A DNA stretch of 64,000 nt, from contig NC_133101.1 in the NCBI RefSeq assembly GCF_022965805.1, forward strand, positions 10,949,069 through 11,013,068, in the 5' to 3' direction. Positions within the stretch are counted from its first letter, which is position 1; each line of letters starts with the position of its first letter. Position numbers and translations under genes: made by a program. The notes under the pieces were generated by a model. The model had not been told where the DNA came from. It saw only the letters and a program-made list of their open reading frames with translations, and made no database searches. Below are positions 47,240 through 57,570 of the stretch, piece after piece. The stretch is from Primulina eburnea. Taxonomy: Eukaryota > Streptophyta > Magnoliopsida > Lamiales > Gesneriaceae.

Positions 47240-48892
47240 ATGCCCCCTAGACGCCAAGTTGGACGCCCGAGAGGTGGTGGCGAGCACCGTCGCGAGGGCG
47301 ATGATCAGAGACAAGAGAGGCAGACACCTCCTCCTCCTCCTCCACCTCCTCCACCGCCCCCACCGGACATGAATGCCCAGATGTTAGCTGGGATGACTCA
47401 GTTCTTCGCACAGTTTGCGGGGAACAATGCTGTGGTGACTAGGACGACAGGGCCCGAGGCCGTCTATGAGCGATTTATGAAGATGCGCCCAAAGGAATTC
47501 TCCGGGACATCTGACCCCATGGTTGCCGAGGGATGGATCAAGTCCCTCGAGGTTATCTTTGATTTCATGGAGCTGGGAGACGCCGACCGAGTTCGATGTG
47601 CGACCTATTTATTTACTGGAGACGCCCGCTTATGGTGGGAAGGAGCGTCAGTAGCCTTGACTTTGGCTACACTTTCTTGGACCCGATTCACGGAGGTTTT
47701 CTACTCCAAGTATTTTGGTGAGGAGGTTCGCACCAGACTGACCACAGAGTTCATGAGTTTGAGGCAAGGGGATATGTCAGTTACGGAGTTTATCCGTAAG
47801 TTCGAGAGGGGCTGTCACTTTGTGCCCCTGATAGCAAATGATGCCAGAGCAAAGTTGATGCATTTTCTGGTGGGACTACGGCCGATCTTGCGCCGGGATA
47901 TTAGGGTATCTGACCCTGCCACTTATGAGATTGCCGTCTCCAAGGCCTTAGCCGCAGAACAGGATCAGCGGGATATTGAGAGGGACCGACAGGGCAAGCG
48001 CCCAGTCCAGGCACCACACCGCCCTCCTCCTCATCAGCATCAGCAGCAACATAAAAGGCCATTCCATGGGCCGCCTAGAAACAGAGGTCACCACCTGCAG
48101 CAGCAGCAACAGCAGCGGGGACGCCCAGCCCCGAGGACTCTGGAGTACCCAGTCTGTCCGAGGTGCTCTCGCCGCCATCCTGGAGCATGTATGGCTGGCT
48201 CAGGAAAGTGTTTTAAGTGTGGCAGTCCAGACCACATGTTGCCACATTGCCCGCAGAGGAATCTGCCTACTCAGGGCCGAGTTTTCGCTCTCCATGCCGC
48301 GGAAACCAACCCTGAGACCATGTTATTGACAGGGAGAATTTTCATAGCCGACAAAGCTACCAAGGCCTTGATAGATTCAGGGGCCACTCACTCGTTTATA
48401 TCGGAGGTCTTTGCAAACTTTCTGAAGATCAAGACCATTGGGCTAGACATAGCCTTTTCAGTAGTGTTGCCGTCAGGCGAGGAGATGGCAGCCACCAATG
48501 TTATCCGAGATATAGACCTTGAGCTGCACTGTAAGCTTGTATATGCGGATCTGATTTTGCTACCGATGCCGGAATTCGACATCATCCTAGGGATGGATTG
48601 GCTACTGAAGAACAGAGTGTTGATAGACTTCCAGCGGAGATCTGTTCTTGTCCGACCGCCTGGAATGGAGCAGTTCTTATTTGAGCCGGACAGGTACTTT
48701 TCGTTACCGCGCATTATTCCATATGTTCAGGCTAGGAAACTCATGCATAGAGGGTGTCGAGCATTTCTAGCGACCTTTTTAGCTGTCCCCGAGGAACCCA
48801 GCCAGTCAGCCTCTGATGTTCCGATTGTCAGAGATTTCTTAGACGTTTTTCCCGAAGACGTCTCTGGTTTGCCACCCGAGAGAGAGGTGTAG
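47240..48892 (+). pseudogene. Chromovirus Gag, zinc knuckle and protease
   Basis: 550 codons from ATG at 47240 to TAG at 48890-48892. A Pro-rich N-terminus (PPPPPPPPPPPPP) is followed by the Gag domain (RMKRPKEF-like start, AEGWIKSLEVIFDFMELGD, RLWWEGASVALT and FIRKFERGCHFVP). A Gln/His-rich linker leads to a CCHC zinc knuckle (CFKCGSPDHMLPHC, about residues 330-343) and the protease active site ALIDSGATHSFIS (about residue 376), then DIILGMDWLL. The terminal TAG replaces Glu in the family sequence [14 protein letters not shown], so it is a nonsense change that cuts the polyprotein before RT. Confidence 0.93.
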
Positions 48893-50213
48893 TTTTCCAT
48901 CGAGCTTATGCCAGGTACGGCGCTTTGGAGCACCGACAGAGATGGCAGAGCTTAAGAAGCAGATTCAGGAACTTCTCGACAAGGAGTTCATTTGCCCGAG
49001 CTTTTCACCATGGGGCGCGCCGGTCTTGTTTGTTAAGAAGAAGGATGGCTCGATGAGGCTTTGCATTGACTATCGGGAGTTGAACAGGGTTACAGTTAAG
49101 AACAAGTACCCATTACCGAGGATTGAGGATCTGTTTGACCAGTTGCAGGGAGCTTCGATTTTCTCCAAGATTGATCTGCGTTCTGGTTATCATCAGTTGA
49201 GAGTGAGAGATGCTGATGTCTCGAAGACAGCTTTCAGGACTCGTTATGGTTACTACGAGTTCCTTGTGATGCCGTTCGGTCTGACGAATGCGCCAGCGAT
49301 CTTCATGGATCTCATGAATCGCGTATTTCAGCCATACCTCGACCAGTTTGTGATAGTGTTCATAGATGACATACTCGTCTACTCCAAGAGTCGGGAGGAG
49401 CACAGCAGGCATCTGACCACAGTGTTGCAGACATTGCAGAAGCACAAACTATTCGCGAAGTTCAGTAAATACGAATTCTGGTTAGAAAAGGTGGCGTTCC
49501 TAGGCCACATCGTCTCCAGCAGTGGCATCGAGGTAGACCCCGCAAAAGTTGCAGCAGTCAGAGATTGGGTTGTGCCTCAGAATGCATCCGAGATCCGCAG
49601 TTTTCTTGGGCTGGCAGGATATTACAGGAAGTTCATTCAGGGATTCTCATCCATTGCCGTTCCACTCACAGCACTGACAAAGAAGAATGTGAAGTTTGTG
49701 TGGAGCGATGAGTGCCAGAAGAGCTTCGATACTTTGAAGCAAGCTCTTATTTCAGCACCAGTTTTGGCCACACCGTCAGGACCCGGCGAGTTCGTTCTTT
49801 ATACCGATGCTTCGAAGCTCGGTCTTGGCGCAGTATTGATGCAGCATGGGAGAGTGATAGCATATGCTTCTCGACAGCTGAAAATCCACGAGAATAACTA
49901 CCCCACCCATGATCTGGAGTTAGCGGCCGTAGTCTTTGCTTTGAAGATTTGGAGGCACTATCTGTATGGAGAGAAATGCCAGATCTTTACCGACCACAAG
50001 AGCCTCAAGTATTTTTTTACGCAGAAGGAGCTGAACATGCGTCAGAGGCGTTGGTTGGAGCTTGTGAAAGACTACGATTGTGACATTAGCTACCACCCGG
50101 GTAAAGCTAATGTAGTTGCGGATGCTTTGAGCAGAAAATTCGCAGTGATGGCTCATTTGACTATGCAGAAACCTCTTCAGATTGAGATGCAGAGGTTCGG
50201 TCTTGAGACTTAA
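48893..50213 (+). pseudogene. Chromovirus reverse transcriptase and RNase H
   Basis: After the TAG the frame reads [10 protein letters not shown], and then about 20-25 bases of the usual sequence are missing, shifting the frame. It reopens before [16 protein letters not shown] (ATG at 48942). RT motifs are [49 protein letters not shown] and the catalytic [11 protein letters not shown]. The RNase H part includes [35 protein letters not shown] and [13 protein letters not shown]. The TAA at 50211-50213 lies within RFGLET, in the same frame as the downstream integrase, so it is a second nonsense change. Confidence 0.93.
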
Positions 50214-51692
50214 CCTCGAGGTAGAGTTCCTCGTCTATCTACCTTGACCATTCAGTCTTCTCTTTTGGACCGTATTCGCAGTGGTCAGGCCGCAGATGAG
50301 CAGTTGGCACAGTGGAAGAAGAGAGTTGAATCCAAGGGCAGTGTCTTGTATACAGTCAGCGACGGTATTGTGAGATACCGAGATAGGATATGGGTTCCTA
50401 ACAGTGATTCTATCCGAGCAGACATCTTATCAGAGGCCCATATGTCCCCGTACTCCATTCACCCTGGGAGTACGAAGATGTACAAAGATCTGCAGCTATT
50501 GTATTGGTGGCCAGGGATGAAGAAGGACATCAGGCGTTTTGTATCCGAGTGCCTGACTTGCCAGTTAGTGACGGTCGAGCATCAGAGACCAGCAGGTTTG
50601 CTCAAGCCTCTTCCTATTCTCGAGTGGAAGTGGGAGAACATTACCATGGACTTTGTGACCGGATTGCCGAGGTCAGCCAGAGGATCGAATGCCATTTGGG
50701 TGATTGTAGATCGTCTTACCAAATCAGCGCACTTCTTGCCTATTAAGACGACTTTCACCATGGTTCAGTATGCAGAGTTGTATAACCGGGAGATAGTCCG
50801 ACTCCATGGCATTCCAGTTTCTATCGTATCCGACAGAGATCCCAGATTCACTTCCTCATTTTGGAAGAGTTTGCATTCGACTTTGGGTACGAAGTTGCTG
50901 TTTAGCACAGCTTTCCATCCGCAGACAGATGGGCAGTCGGAGCGAGTTATTCAGATTTTTGAGGATCTTCTTTGCGCTTGCGTCATTGATTTCTCTGGGA
51001 GTTGGGAGTCGAACTTACCATTGGTAGAGTTCACCTATAACAACAGCTTCCAGTCTTCTATTGGTATGGCACCGTATGAAGCTTTGTATGGCCGTAAGTG
51101 TCGATCTCCTGTTCATTGGGATGAAGTAGGAGAGAGAGCAGAGTTGGGTCCAGAGATTGTTCAGCAGGCAGCAGAGGTAGTAGCTAAGATCCGTGATAGG
51201 ATGAGGACTGCTCAGAGCCGGCAGAAGAGTTATGCCGATCAGCGGAGAAGAGACTTACAGTTTGCAGTGGGCGATCATGTCTTCGTGAAAGTGGCACCTA
51301 TGAAGGGTGTCATGAGATTTGGGAAGAAAGGGAAGCTCAGTCCGAGATTCATTGGACCGTTTGAGATCCTCGACAAAGTTGGGACGCTAGCGTATCGTGT
51401 GGCTCTTCCGCCGAATCTGGCCGGAGTACACAATGTCTTTCACGTCTCCATGCTGAGAAAGTACATGGCGAACCCTTCGCATGTGCTGAATTTTGAGCCG
51501 TTGCAGCTTACTCCGAACCTATCTTATGAGGAGAGACCCGTGCAGATCCTAGACAGACAGGAGAAGAAGCTTCGGAACAAGCTTGTTAAGCGAGTCAAAG
51601 TCCAATGGCTCAACCATTCAGAGGAGGAAGCTACATGGGAATCTGAGTCAGAGATGAGGGAGCGTTACCCCGAGTTGTTCGGTGAGTTCTAA
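50214..51692 (+). pseudogene. Chromovirus integrase with chromodomain-like tail
   Basis: In frame with RT after the TAA. A zinc-binding segment (HPGSTKMYKDLQLLYWWPGM, then CLTCQ) is followed by the DDE core: MDFVTGLPRS, IVDRLTKSAHFLP, VSDRDPRFTSSFWKSL and HPQTDGQSERVIQ with its catalytic Glu. The GPY/F-type segment is KLSPRFIGPFEILDKVG. The end (PVQILDRQEKKLRNKLVKRV, then VQWLNHSEEEATWE) is a chromodomain-like fold, which places the element among chromoviruses. It ends at 51692 in RYPELFGEF. No lesion was seen within this part. Confidence 0.93.
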
Positions 51693-51714
51693 TTTCGAGG
51701 ACGAAATTTCTTTT

Positions 51715-51728
51715 AAGGGGGGGAGGAT
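51715..51728 (+). other. Polypurine tract of the chromovirus
   Basis: AAGGGGGGGAGGAT directly precedes the 3' LTR and follows the TTTCGAGGACGAAATTT text common to this lineage. Confidence 0.9.
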
Positions 51729-53534
51729 TGTAGAACCCGTAAATCAGTAGACGTATAAGCCATGCATAATTCTAGATTTTTAAATTTAATTAACTTCATT
51801 GCATGATTATTTTTTTTTTATGCATTTATTTGAAGTTAATTATTTGTTTATTCAGTTCAGTAGTTGATTTTCAGCATTTCAGTTATTTCAGTGAGGCCGG
51901 ACCGGAGTTGGAGTTTTGAGATAGAATTTAAGATTCGAGAAATATTTCCAGGACTTACTTTAGCTAGCAAGTAAGTTAATTTAAGTTAAAAAGAAGGTTT
52001 GAGGATTTATTTTAATAACTTGAGGTGAGTAGGAAATTAATTCAATTAAGCTCCATTTATTAAGGGTTTTATTTACTAAATTATTTAAGGGATTAGTGAG
52101 GCTTTGTAGAGTTATTAATTATCAACTAGATAACAAATTTTCCCCTTCATTTTTATTTCATTTTTCGGCCACCCCCTTTGGAGATGCAACAAATCCTTTG
52201 CCAACTCATCTTTGACTCATTCTTGATTAGTTTGAGTTGTTAAACTTTTTAATTATTTTGTTCCACCTTAATTAATCAATGTTAGAGCTTATCCTAGACT
52301 AATTAACCAAGCATTTTCGGCCACCTCTAGTCTAGATGCATCCAAGAATAAATTTCTAGAAAACCAAAATTCAAAATTCAAAAAAAACTAGTAGACTTGG
52401 TCCTTGATTCTCCCATTTATTTTGGCAACCACTCCCTCACTCCCATAACCATTTCTCCCCCTCTCCATTTTTCGAAAATCAGAGGAGAACCAGAGAGGAA
52501 ATCGTGACTTATAGCTAGGAAGAAAGGCTAGAGAAAACCGAGAACTAAAGAGAGCAAGAGAAGCCACTCCGTCTCCGTGCCGCGTCGTCGTCTCTTCATT
52601 TCGTTGTTCATTAAAACGAAACGAAGGCATGTTTATATCTTCTTTCACTCTTCAATCAAGTCATATAGGTATTTTTAAATATAGCAAGTACATGATTTTA
52701 ATGCAAGAAGATCGAAATTGTTCATATTTAATTATGCCATTTAATTATATTACGTGCATGAAAACAAAAAATGATTATTTTTGAGATTTATGCGATATGG
52801 CTTGTGGTGCATTCACTATGTGGGAGCATTATTTATACGGTCGCCAGTGACCGCTCAGTTCAGGTTGGTACCACCCGGTCGCCAGTGACCGATCAGTTCA
52901 GGATGGTACCATCGGGTCTTCAGTGAGCCAGCTCAGTTCCAGGCTCCCCGGTAGTCAGTTACCGATCAGTTCAGCTTAGTGTAGTGGCCACAGGCGTAAA
53001 ACATAATCTCAACAGAAAATTTTATCAGTTATTTCAGTACAGGGCTCCAAGGAGCAAATATTTTTACTGTGATTATCAGTTCAGTTATGCACGTATTATA
53101 ATTGCTCAGTACAGATTATTTTCAGTATGCCTCATGACATGATATTTTACCCCATGCATATTTTTACTCAGATATTACTCGTTACCTGCGAAATATGCAT
53201 GCTGAGTCTTTAGGCTCACTAGACTTGATTGTTGTAGGTGTTGATGAGGCTAGGGCCGAGGGCGGGGACCGGTGAGCCAGCTTGGGTCGGCAGTAGTGGC
53301 ACCCGAGGACCTCAGTGCAGCAGTTGCTATTTTAATTCTCGAACAATATTTTTATCAATCGTTGGATTTTTTTAAATTGTGATTTTTGGCAACTTTATTT
53401 TCTTCCGCTGCGATATTTTAAACTTTGACTTTGTTTATCAGTTTAATTATGAACAAGGCAATTTCAGTTATTTTTAAAAAGAAAATTTTTAATTTTCCGC
53501 AAATTTTCAAGCAAGGAGTTTTAGGGCCTTCACA
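51729..53534 (+). repeat. 3' LTR of the chromovirus
   Basis: 1806-bp copy nearly identical to 45203-47006. The one clear substitution is GAACGAGG against GAACAAGG near 53450. Confidence 0.93.
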
Positions 53535-54299
53535 TCCCTGGTGCTCTGGCCTACTTTGGTGGGATGACCTCGGGTCAGACAATTTGCACACACTCAACAA
53601 GAAAATGACAGTGGGGCACTAGAAAGGTTTCCGGCATAGTCACTCTGACTTTCAAGTCAGTACATGGTTTACTAAGTAGAGAGAGACTTTATTGAATGCA
53701 GTAGATTGTTATATTTCTCAAATGAACAAACTTGTGTATTTATAGAAGAGAAGATGACCTCGATTAAAGTGCATGTACATTGTTCTTGATTAGACATATG
53801 CTCATGCCATGTCTTCTGACGACTGTCAATGCCCTGTCATCTGTCAGTAGGCATGGCGACCCATACTGTTCGGGACTTGTCATGGACGTTGATTGTCATA
53901 CTAATGATGCATGTGACCAATACTGGTCGGGTGACCTGAACCCTGGTCTAGCAATATGACCTTGACTTGACTAGTGGACCCTGTCCAAGGGAGAGGATCA
54001 TGGCCAGGCTAGAGGACCCTGATCGGAGGAGAGGACCCATAGCCAGGCTGTAGGATCCTGTCCGGCGAAAGGACCCTGGCCGAGCTGGATGTCCCTGGCC
54101 GAGGGAGAGGACCCTGGCCATAGTTTACCCATGCTCTACTCCTGGGAGCTAATTGAGAGCTGACTCATTTAAGTTTCGCTTTCCGCCCCAGTCCAAGAAT
54201 GACCCGAGCCTTTTCAAGGGTATCACCACTCCCTCCTTAAATAGTCGGAATAGAGTCATACTCGCTGTCCCGATTAGTCATGCTTGGACTCCATCAGAA

Positions 54300-55265
54300 A
54301 GATAATTAGTTATTGCTTAGATAAAAGTGTCGGGGCCTCACGTCTCTCGCTCCTAGTATAAGGTGCCAGGGCCTCATGTCTCCTGGGCTGAGAAGAAGGT
54401 GCCGAGGCCTCATACCTCCCGAACTTAAGATAAAGTGTCGGGGTCTTATGTCTCCCGCATTTACAAGAAGATGCCGGAGTCTTATGCCTCCCAGACTTAA
54501 GATAAGGTGCCGGGGCCTTATGTCTCATGTGCTTACAAGAAGATGCCGGGACCTCATGTCTCTCGGGCTTAAAAAAGATGTTGGGACATCATGCCTCCCG
54601 GGCTTAAGATAAGGTGTTGGGGCGTCATGTCTCCCGAGCTTACAAAAAGGTGTCGGGGCCTCATGTCTCTCGGGCTTAAGAAAAAGTGCCAAGGCCTCTG
54701 TTTCCCGGGCTTTAGAAAAAGTGTCGGGGCCTCATGTTTATCGAGCTTAAGATAAGGTGTCGGGGCCTCATGTCTCCCGGGCTTACGAAAAGGTGTCGGG
54801 GCCTCATGCCTCACAGGTTTGGGGGCCTCATGTCTCTCGGGCTTAAGATAAGGTGTCGGGGTCTCATGTCCCCGGGCTTACAAGAAGGTGCCGGGCCTTA
54901 TGCCTCCCAAACTTACGATAAGGTGGAGGGGCCTCATGTCTCCAGGGCTTTAGAAAAGGAGCCGGAGCCTCATGTCTCCCGAAGTTTAGAACAGGTGAAG
55001 GGGTTCATGTCTCACGGGCTTTAGAAAAAAGCCGAGGTCTCATGTCTCTCGGGCTTATGATAAGGTGCTGGGGCCTCATGTATCTCGGGCTTAGAAAATG
55101 TGCTGTGGCCTCATGTCTTATGGGCTTAAGATAAGGTGCCGGAGCCTCATGTCTCTCGGGCTTACAAGAAGGTGTCGGGGTCTCATGTCTCTCGGGCTTA
55201 CAAGAGGGTGATGTCTCCCAGGCTTACAAGAAGGTGCCAGAGACTCATGTCTCCCGGATTTTAAC
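54300..55265. repeat. Minisatellite (about 36-bp units) inside the LARD-like element
   Basis: Roughly 25 head-to-tail copies of a unit like GGTGTCGGGGCCTCATGTCT, continuing with CCCGGGCTTAAGATAA. Units are mostly 34-38 bp and diverged. Because many are near a multiple of three, repetitive peptides are open for 70-100 codons on both strands (for example RCRGLMSPGL units forward, RHEAPAPYLK units reverse). Confidence 0.9.
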
Positions 55266-55567
55266 TTCATGCCTCTCTTGCTATGTTAGTTTTATTAAAA
55301 ATCAAATCATAAACCTGGAAATAGTGAATCCAAATTCATTTACGGTAAAGTGAGATTTTTTAGTTGAGCCGGATTATGTGACCAATATAGTTGTATGCTA
55401 CTGATTGCATAGCCAAATGCTTTTTCGCTCCAATCCAGAATAGCTGCCGAACTTCGAGCCCATATGAACATCCATAGATAAAATCTGATTGTCGAGCTGA
55501 TACCGCTTATTTTTGAATGGAAACCATATCTACATCTATAGATCAAATTTCCTATAGAAGGCACAAA

Positions 55568-56559
55568 TGATGATGTCCGGGTAGATTGGGTGAGTTGTGT
55601 GGGCAATCTACCGAGCAGAGATGTGTACTCTCCTTGTGAAGATTTTGACTTGATGGGATGAGTCTGACATGGCCTGATGGGATGAGCCCGGGTGATCTGA
55701 CCTAGTCTCCCGGGTGGTCTGGCCTGGCTGGTGGAATGACCTCGGGTGGTTTGGTCTGGTCTCCTGGGTGGTCTGGCTTGCCTTCGTGATCTGGCCTAGT
55801 CTCCCGGTGGTGGTCTGGCCTGGCTGGTGGGATGACCTCGGGTGGTCTGGCCTACCTTGGTGGTCTGTCCTGGTCTGCTGGGTGGTCAGACCTGGCCTAG
55901 TGGGATGAGCCCGGGTAGTCTGGCCTAGTCTCCCTGGTGCTCTGGCCTGCCTTGTGCGATGACCTCGAATTAGACAATCTGCACACACTAAATAAGATAA
56001 GGTCAGTGGGCCGCCGGAAGGGTTTTCGACGTAGTTACTTCGAAGCTCAAGTCAGTACGTGGTTTACTAAGTAAAGAGAGACTTTATTGAATGCAGTATG
56101 TTGACATGTTTCTCAAATGAGCAAACCTGTGTATTTATAGGATAGAAGATTACCTCGATTACAGTACATGTACATTATTCTTGATTAGACATATGTACAT
56201 ATCCTGTCATCTGACGACTGCCCATGCCTTGTCATTTGTCAGCAGGCATGGTGACCCATACTGTTCGGGTTTTGTCATGGGCATTGATTGTTCATTAGCA
56301 TGGTGACCCATACTGGTCGGGTGACATGAACACTGGCCGAACAATAGGACCCTGACTTGACTAGAGGGCCCTGTCCTGGGGAGAGGACCGTGGTCGAGCG
56401 AAATGACCCTGGCCGAAATGGAGTACCCCGGCCGGGGGAAATGACCCCAGCCATAGTTTACCAATGCTCTACTCTTGGGAGTAAATTGAAATCTGACTCG
56501 TTTAAGTTTGTTTTTAACACCTCAATCCAAGAATGACCCGAGCCCTTTCCAAGGTATCA
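55568..56559 (-). repeat. 5' LTR of the LARD-like element
   Basis: 992-bp partner of the interrupted LTR, including GGGTGGTCTGGCCTGG units (55680-55960) and the promoter box at 56132-56139. Confidence 0.82.
56132..56139 (-). promoter_or_regulatory. TATA box of the LARD-like LTR
   Basis: TATAAATA on the minus strand, in the context CCTATAAATACACAGG. It is conserved in the other LTR (53737-53744) and supports minus orientation. Confidence 0.55.
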
Positions 56560-56700
56560 TATAGCAAGAACAATTTTCAGTGCAGACAGAAACCTAAAAA
56601 AATAAGAAGAAATCAAAACTTGTAAACGATGCTCTAATTCAAATCTATTACCGGGAATGCTTCGCAAAGTTCGGTGATCTACTGGATTTGGGGTTTCAGC

Positions 56701-57570
56701 AAAACCCTAAGATTGTATTAAATATACAAAGCCCAAAGGTGTCGGCCTTTAAAGAACGGTGTACATGAAACCGTTAATATAATATTGAGACTTTTCTTCT
56801 TTGGAAATTGGTAGGTTTGGTTTTATTTTGTCCAATTTTAATTCATTTTTGGTTTATAAAATATGTAATCCGAAATCCCAAGTTCTTTTATTTTGGCTCC
56901 GTTAGGTGTTATTCTGTAATGGATAGGTTTATACTGTTCCGTTTGATATATAATTAAAAATCATAAATTTAATGGGATAAAATGAGAAATTTCTTGTTAA
57001 AAAAAATAAGAATTAAATATTTTTAACTGTTTTTATCCTACTAAAATTCTCATTAAAAAATTGTTTCTGCAATTTGGGATGCAATTTCCGTCTCCACGGA
57101 TGCCTCTATCAACTTTTGCCTAGGTGCATGAAACCAACTCCATGGCTCGTTTTTTGGCTACAAAGAATTAACTTCTCATACTAACATGGCTCAAGTTTAG
57201 GAATCGATTCCTATTTTAAAAAAAATGATGTATATAAAACTTTATACTAGTCTGAAAATTAAATATGGAATCATTTGTGTTCTTAAAAAAAAATATTCAA
57301 ACTCTTGTTTCGACTATATTTTCATATTCACAACTTATATCGACTTGAAACACAATATCACCGACATAAATTACACAAAACACTTACAAGAATCCATTGA
57401 TCATACAAATTTATACGACCTAAACATCAAATTAAGTCCCCACGAATTTAAATGCATTCCTACGGTTCATACATTCATTATGAATCATGTTAAACTCATA
57501 CTCGAACATATTTAAAACAGAAACATTAAAACAAATGGTATTATTTCAACCATTCAAAGGTTTAGATAGG
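56701..57570. other. Intergenic, nothing recognised
   Basis: AT-rich DNA between the 5' remnant of the UTP23-like gene and the organ-specific protein gene. A plus-strand open frame at 57225-57515 (Lys/Ile/Tyr-rich) looks like chance in AT-rich sequence. Confidence 0.4.

Larger units (their letters stand above)
45203..53534 (+). mobile_element. Ty3/Gypsy chromovirus (Tekay/Del-like), very young, defective pol
   Basis: LTRs at 45203-47006 and 51729-53534 start TGTAGAACCC and end CCTTCACA, with a perfect TSD TCCCT (45198-45202 and 53535-53539). The primer site TGGTATCAGAGC (47010-47021) is for initiator Met tRNA, and the polypurine tract AAGGGGGGGAGGAT lies at 51715-51728. One long frame encodes Gag, protease, RT, RNase H, integrase and a chromodomain-like tail, broken at three places. 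By eye the LTRs differ by one clear substitution and a few homopolymer length changes, so the insertion is very recent. Confidence 0.96.
44855..54225 (-). repeat. LTR of the LARD-like element, carrying the chromovirus
   Basis: Without the guest (45203-53539) the LTR is about 1.03 kb. It contains many diverged GGGTGGTCTGGCCTGG units and a TATA box complement at 53737-53744. Confidence 0.82.
44855..56559 (-). mobile_element. Non-coding LTR element (LARD-like) with minisatellite interior
   Basis: Two copies of a roughly 1-kb LTR (44855-54225, interrupted by a Gypsy element, and 55568-56559) start TGATGATG and end GTATCA. They are flanked by CATAG (44850-44854) and TATAG (56560-56564), a TSD with one mismatch that restores the UTP23-like exon. 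Minus orientation is inferred from a TATA box (TATAAATA) read on that strand and from a purine-rich tract (AAGGAGGGAGTGG) beside the 54225 end. The interior (54226-55567) encodes no retroviral protein; most of it is a tandem repeat. No clear primer site was found. Confidence 0.82.
43600..56700 (-). pseudogene. UTP23: UTP23-like rRNA-processing PIN protein, split by a retrotransposon
   Basis: UTP23 is a nucleolar PIN-domain protein of the small-subunit processome that acts in early 18S rRNA maturation. Minus-strand pieces, 5' to 3', are as follows. A short exon start at 56597-56565 lies after the acceptor TATTTTTTTAG. The exon continues at 44854-44720 with YGFRDPFKILYHGTF and ADTALANILG. The next exons are 44632-44552 (RCVIAELRILGDLYSD), 44119-43996 (EKRKMVASYITEIIG, then HIFVATQDAELRKK) and 43887 to about 43750 (KGVPILYALRNSRLLERPSA), then about 43728-43600 (NGKVQFKRKRAK). 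Introns are retained, so it is not a processed copy. An 11.7-kb LTR element sits inside an exon, two extra bases after GGH shift the frame in the fourth segment, and no basic N-terminus with a start codon was found upstream. It is therefore a pseudogene, possibly of a recently lost gene. Confidence 0.85.

Noticed and set aside
54310..55024. Repetitive peptide frames on both strands
   Set aside because: They are translations of the 36-bp minisatellite and have no start context or domain.
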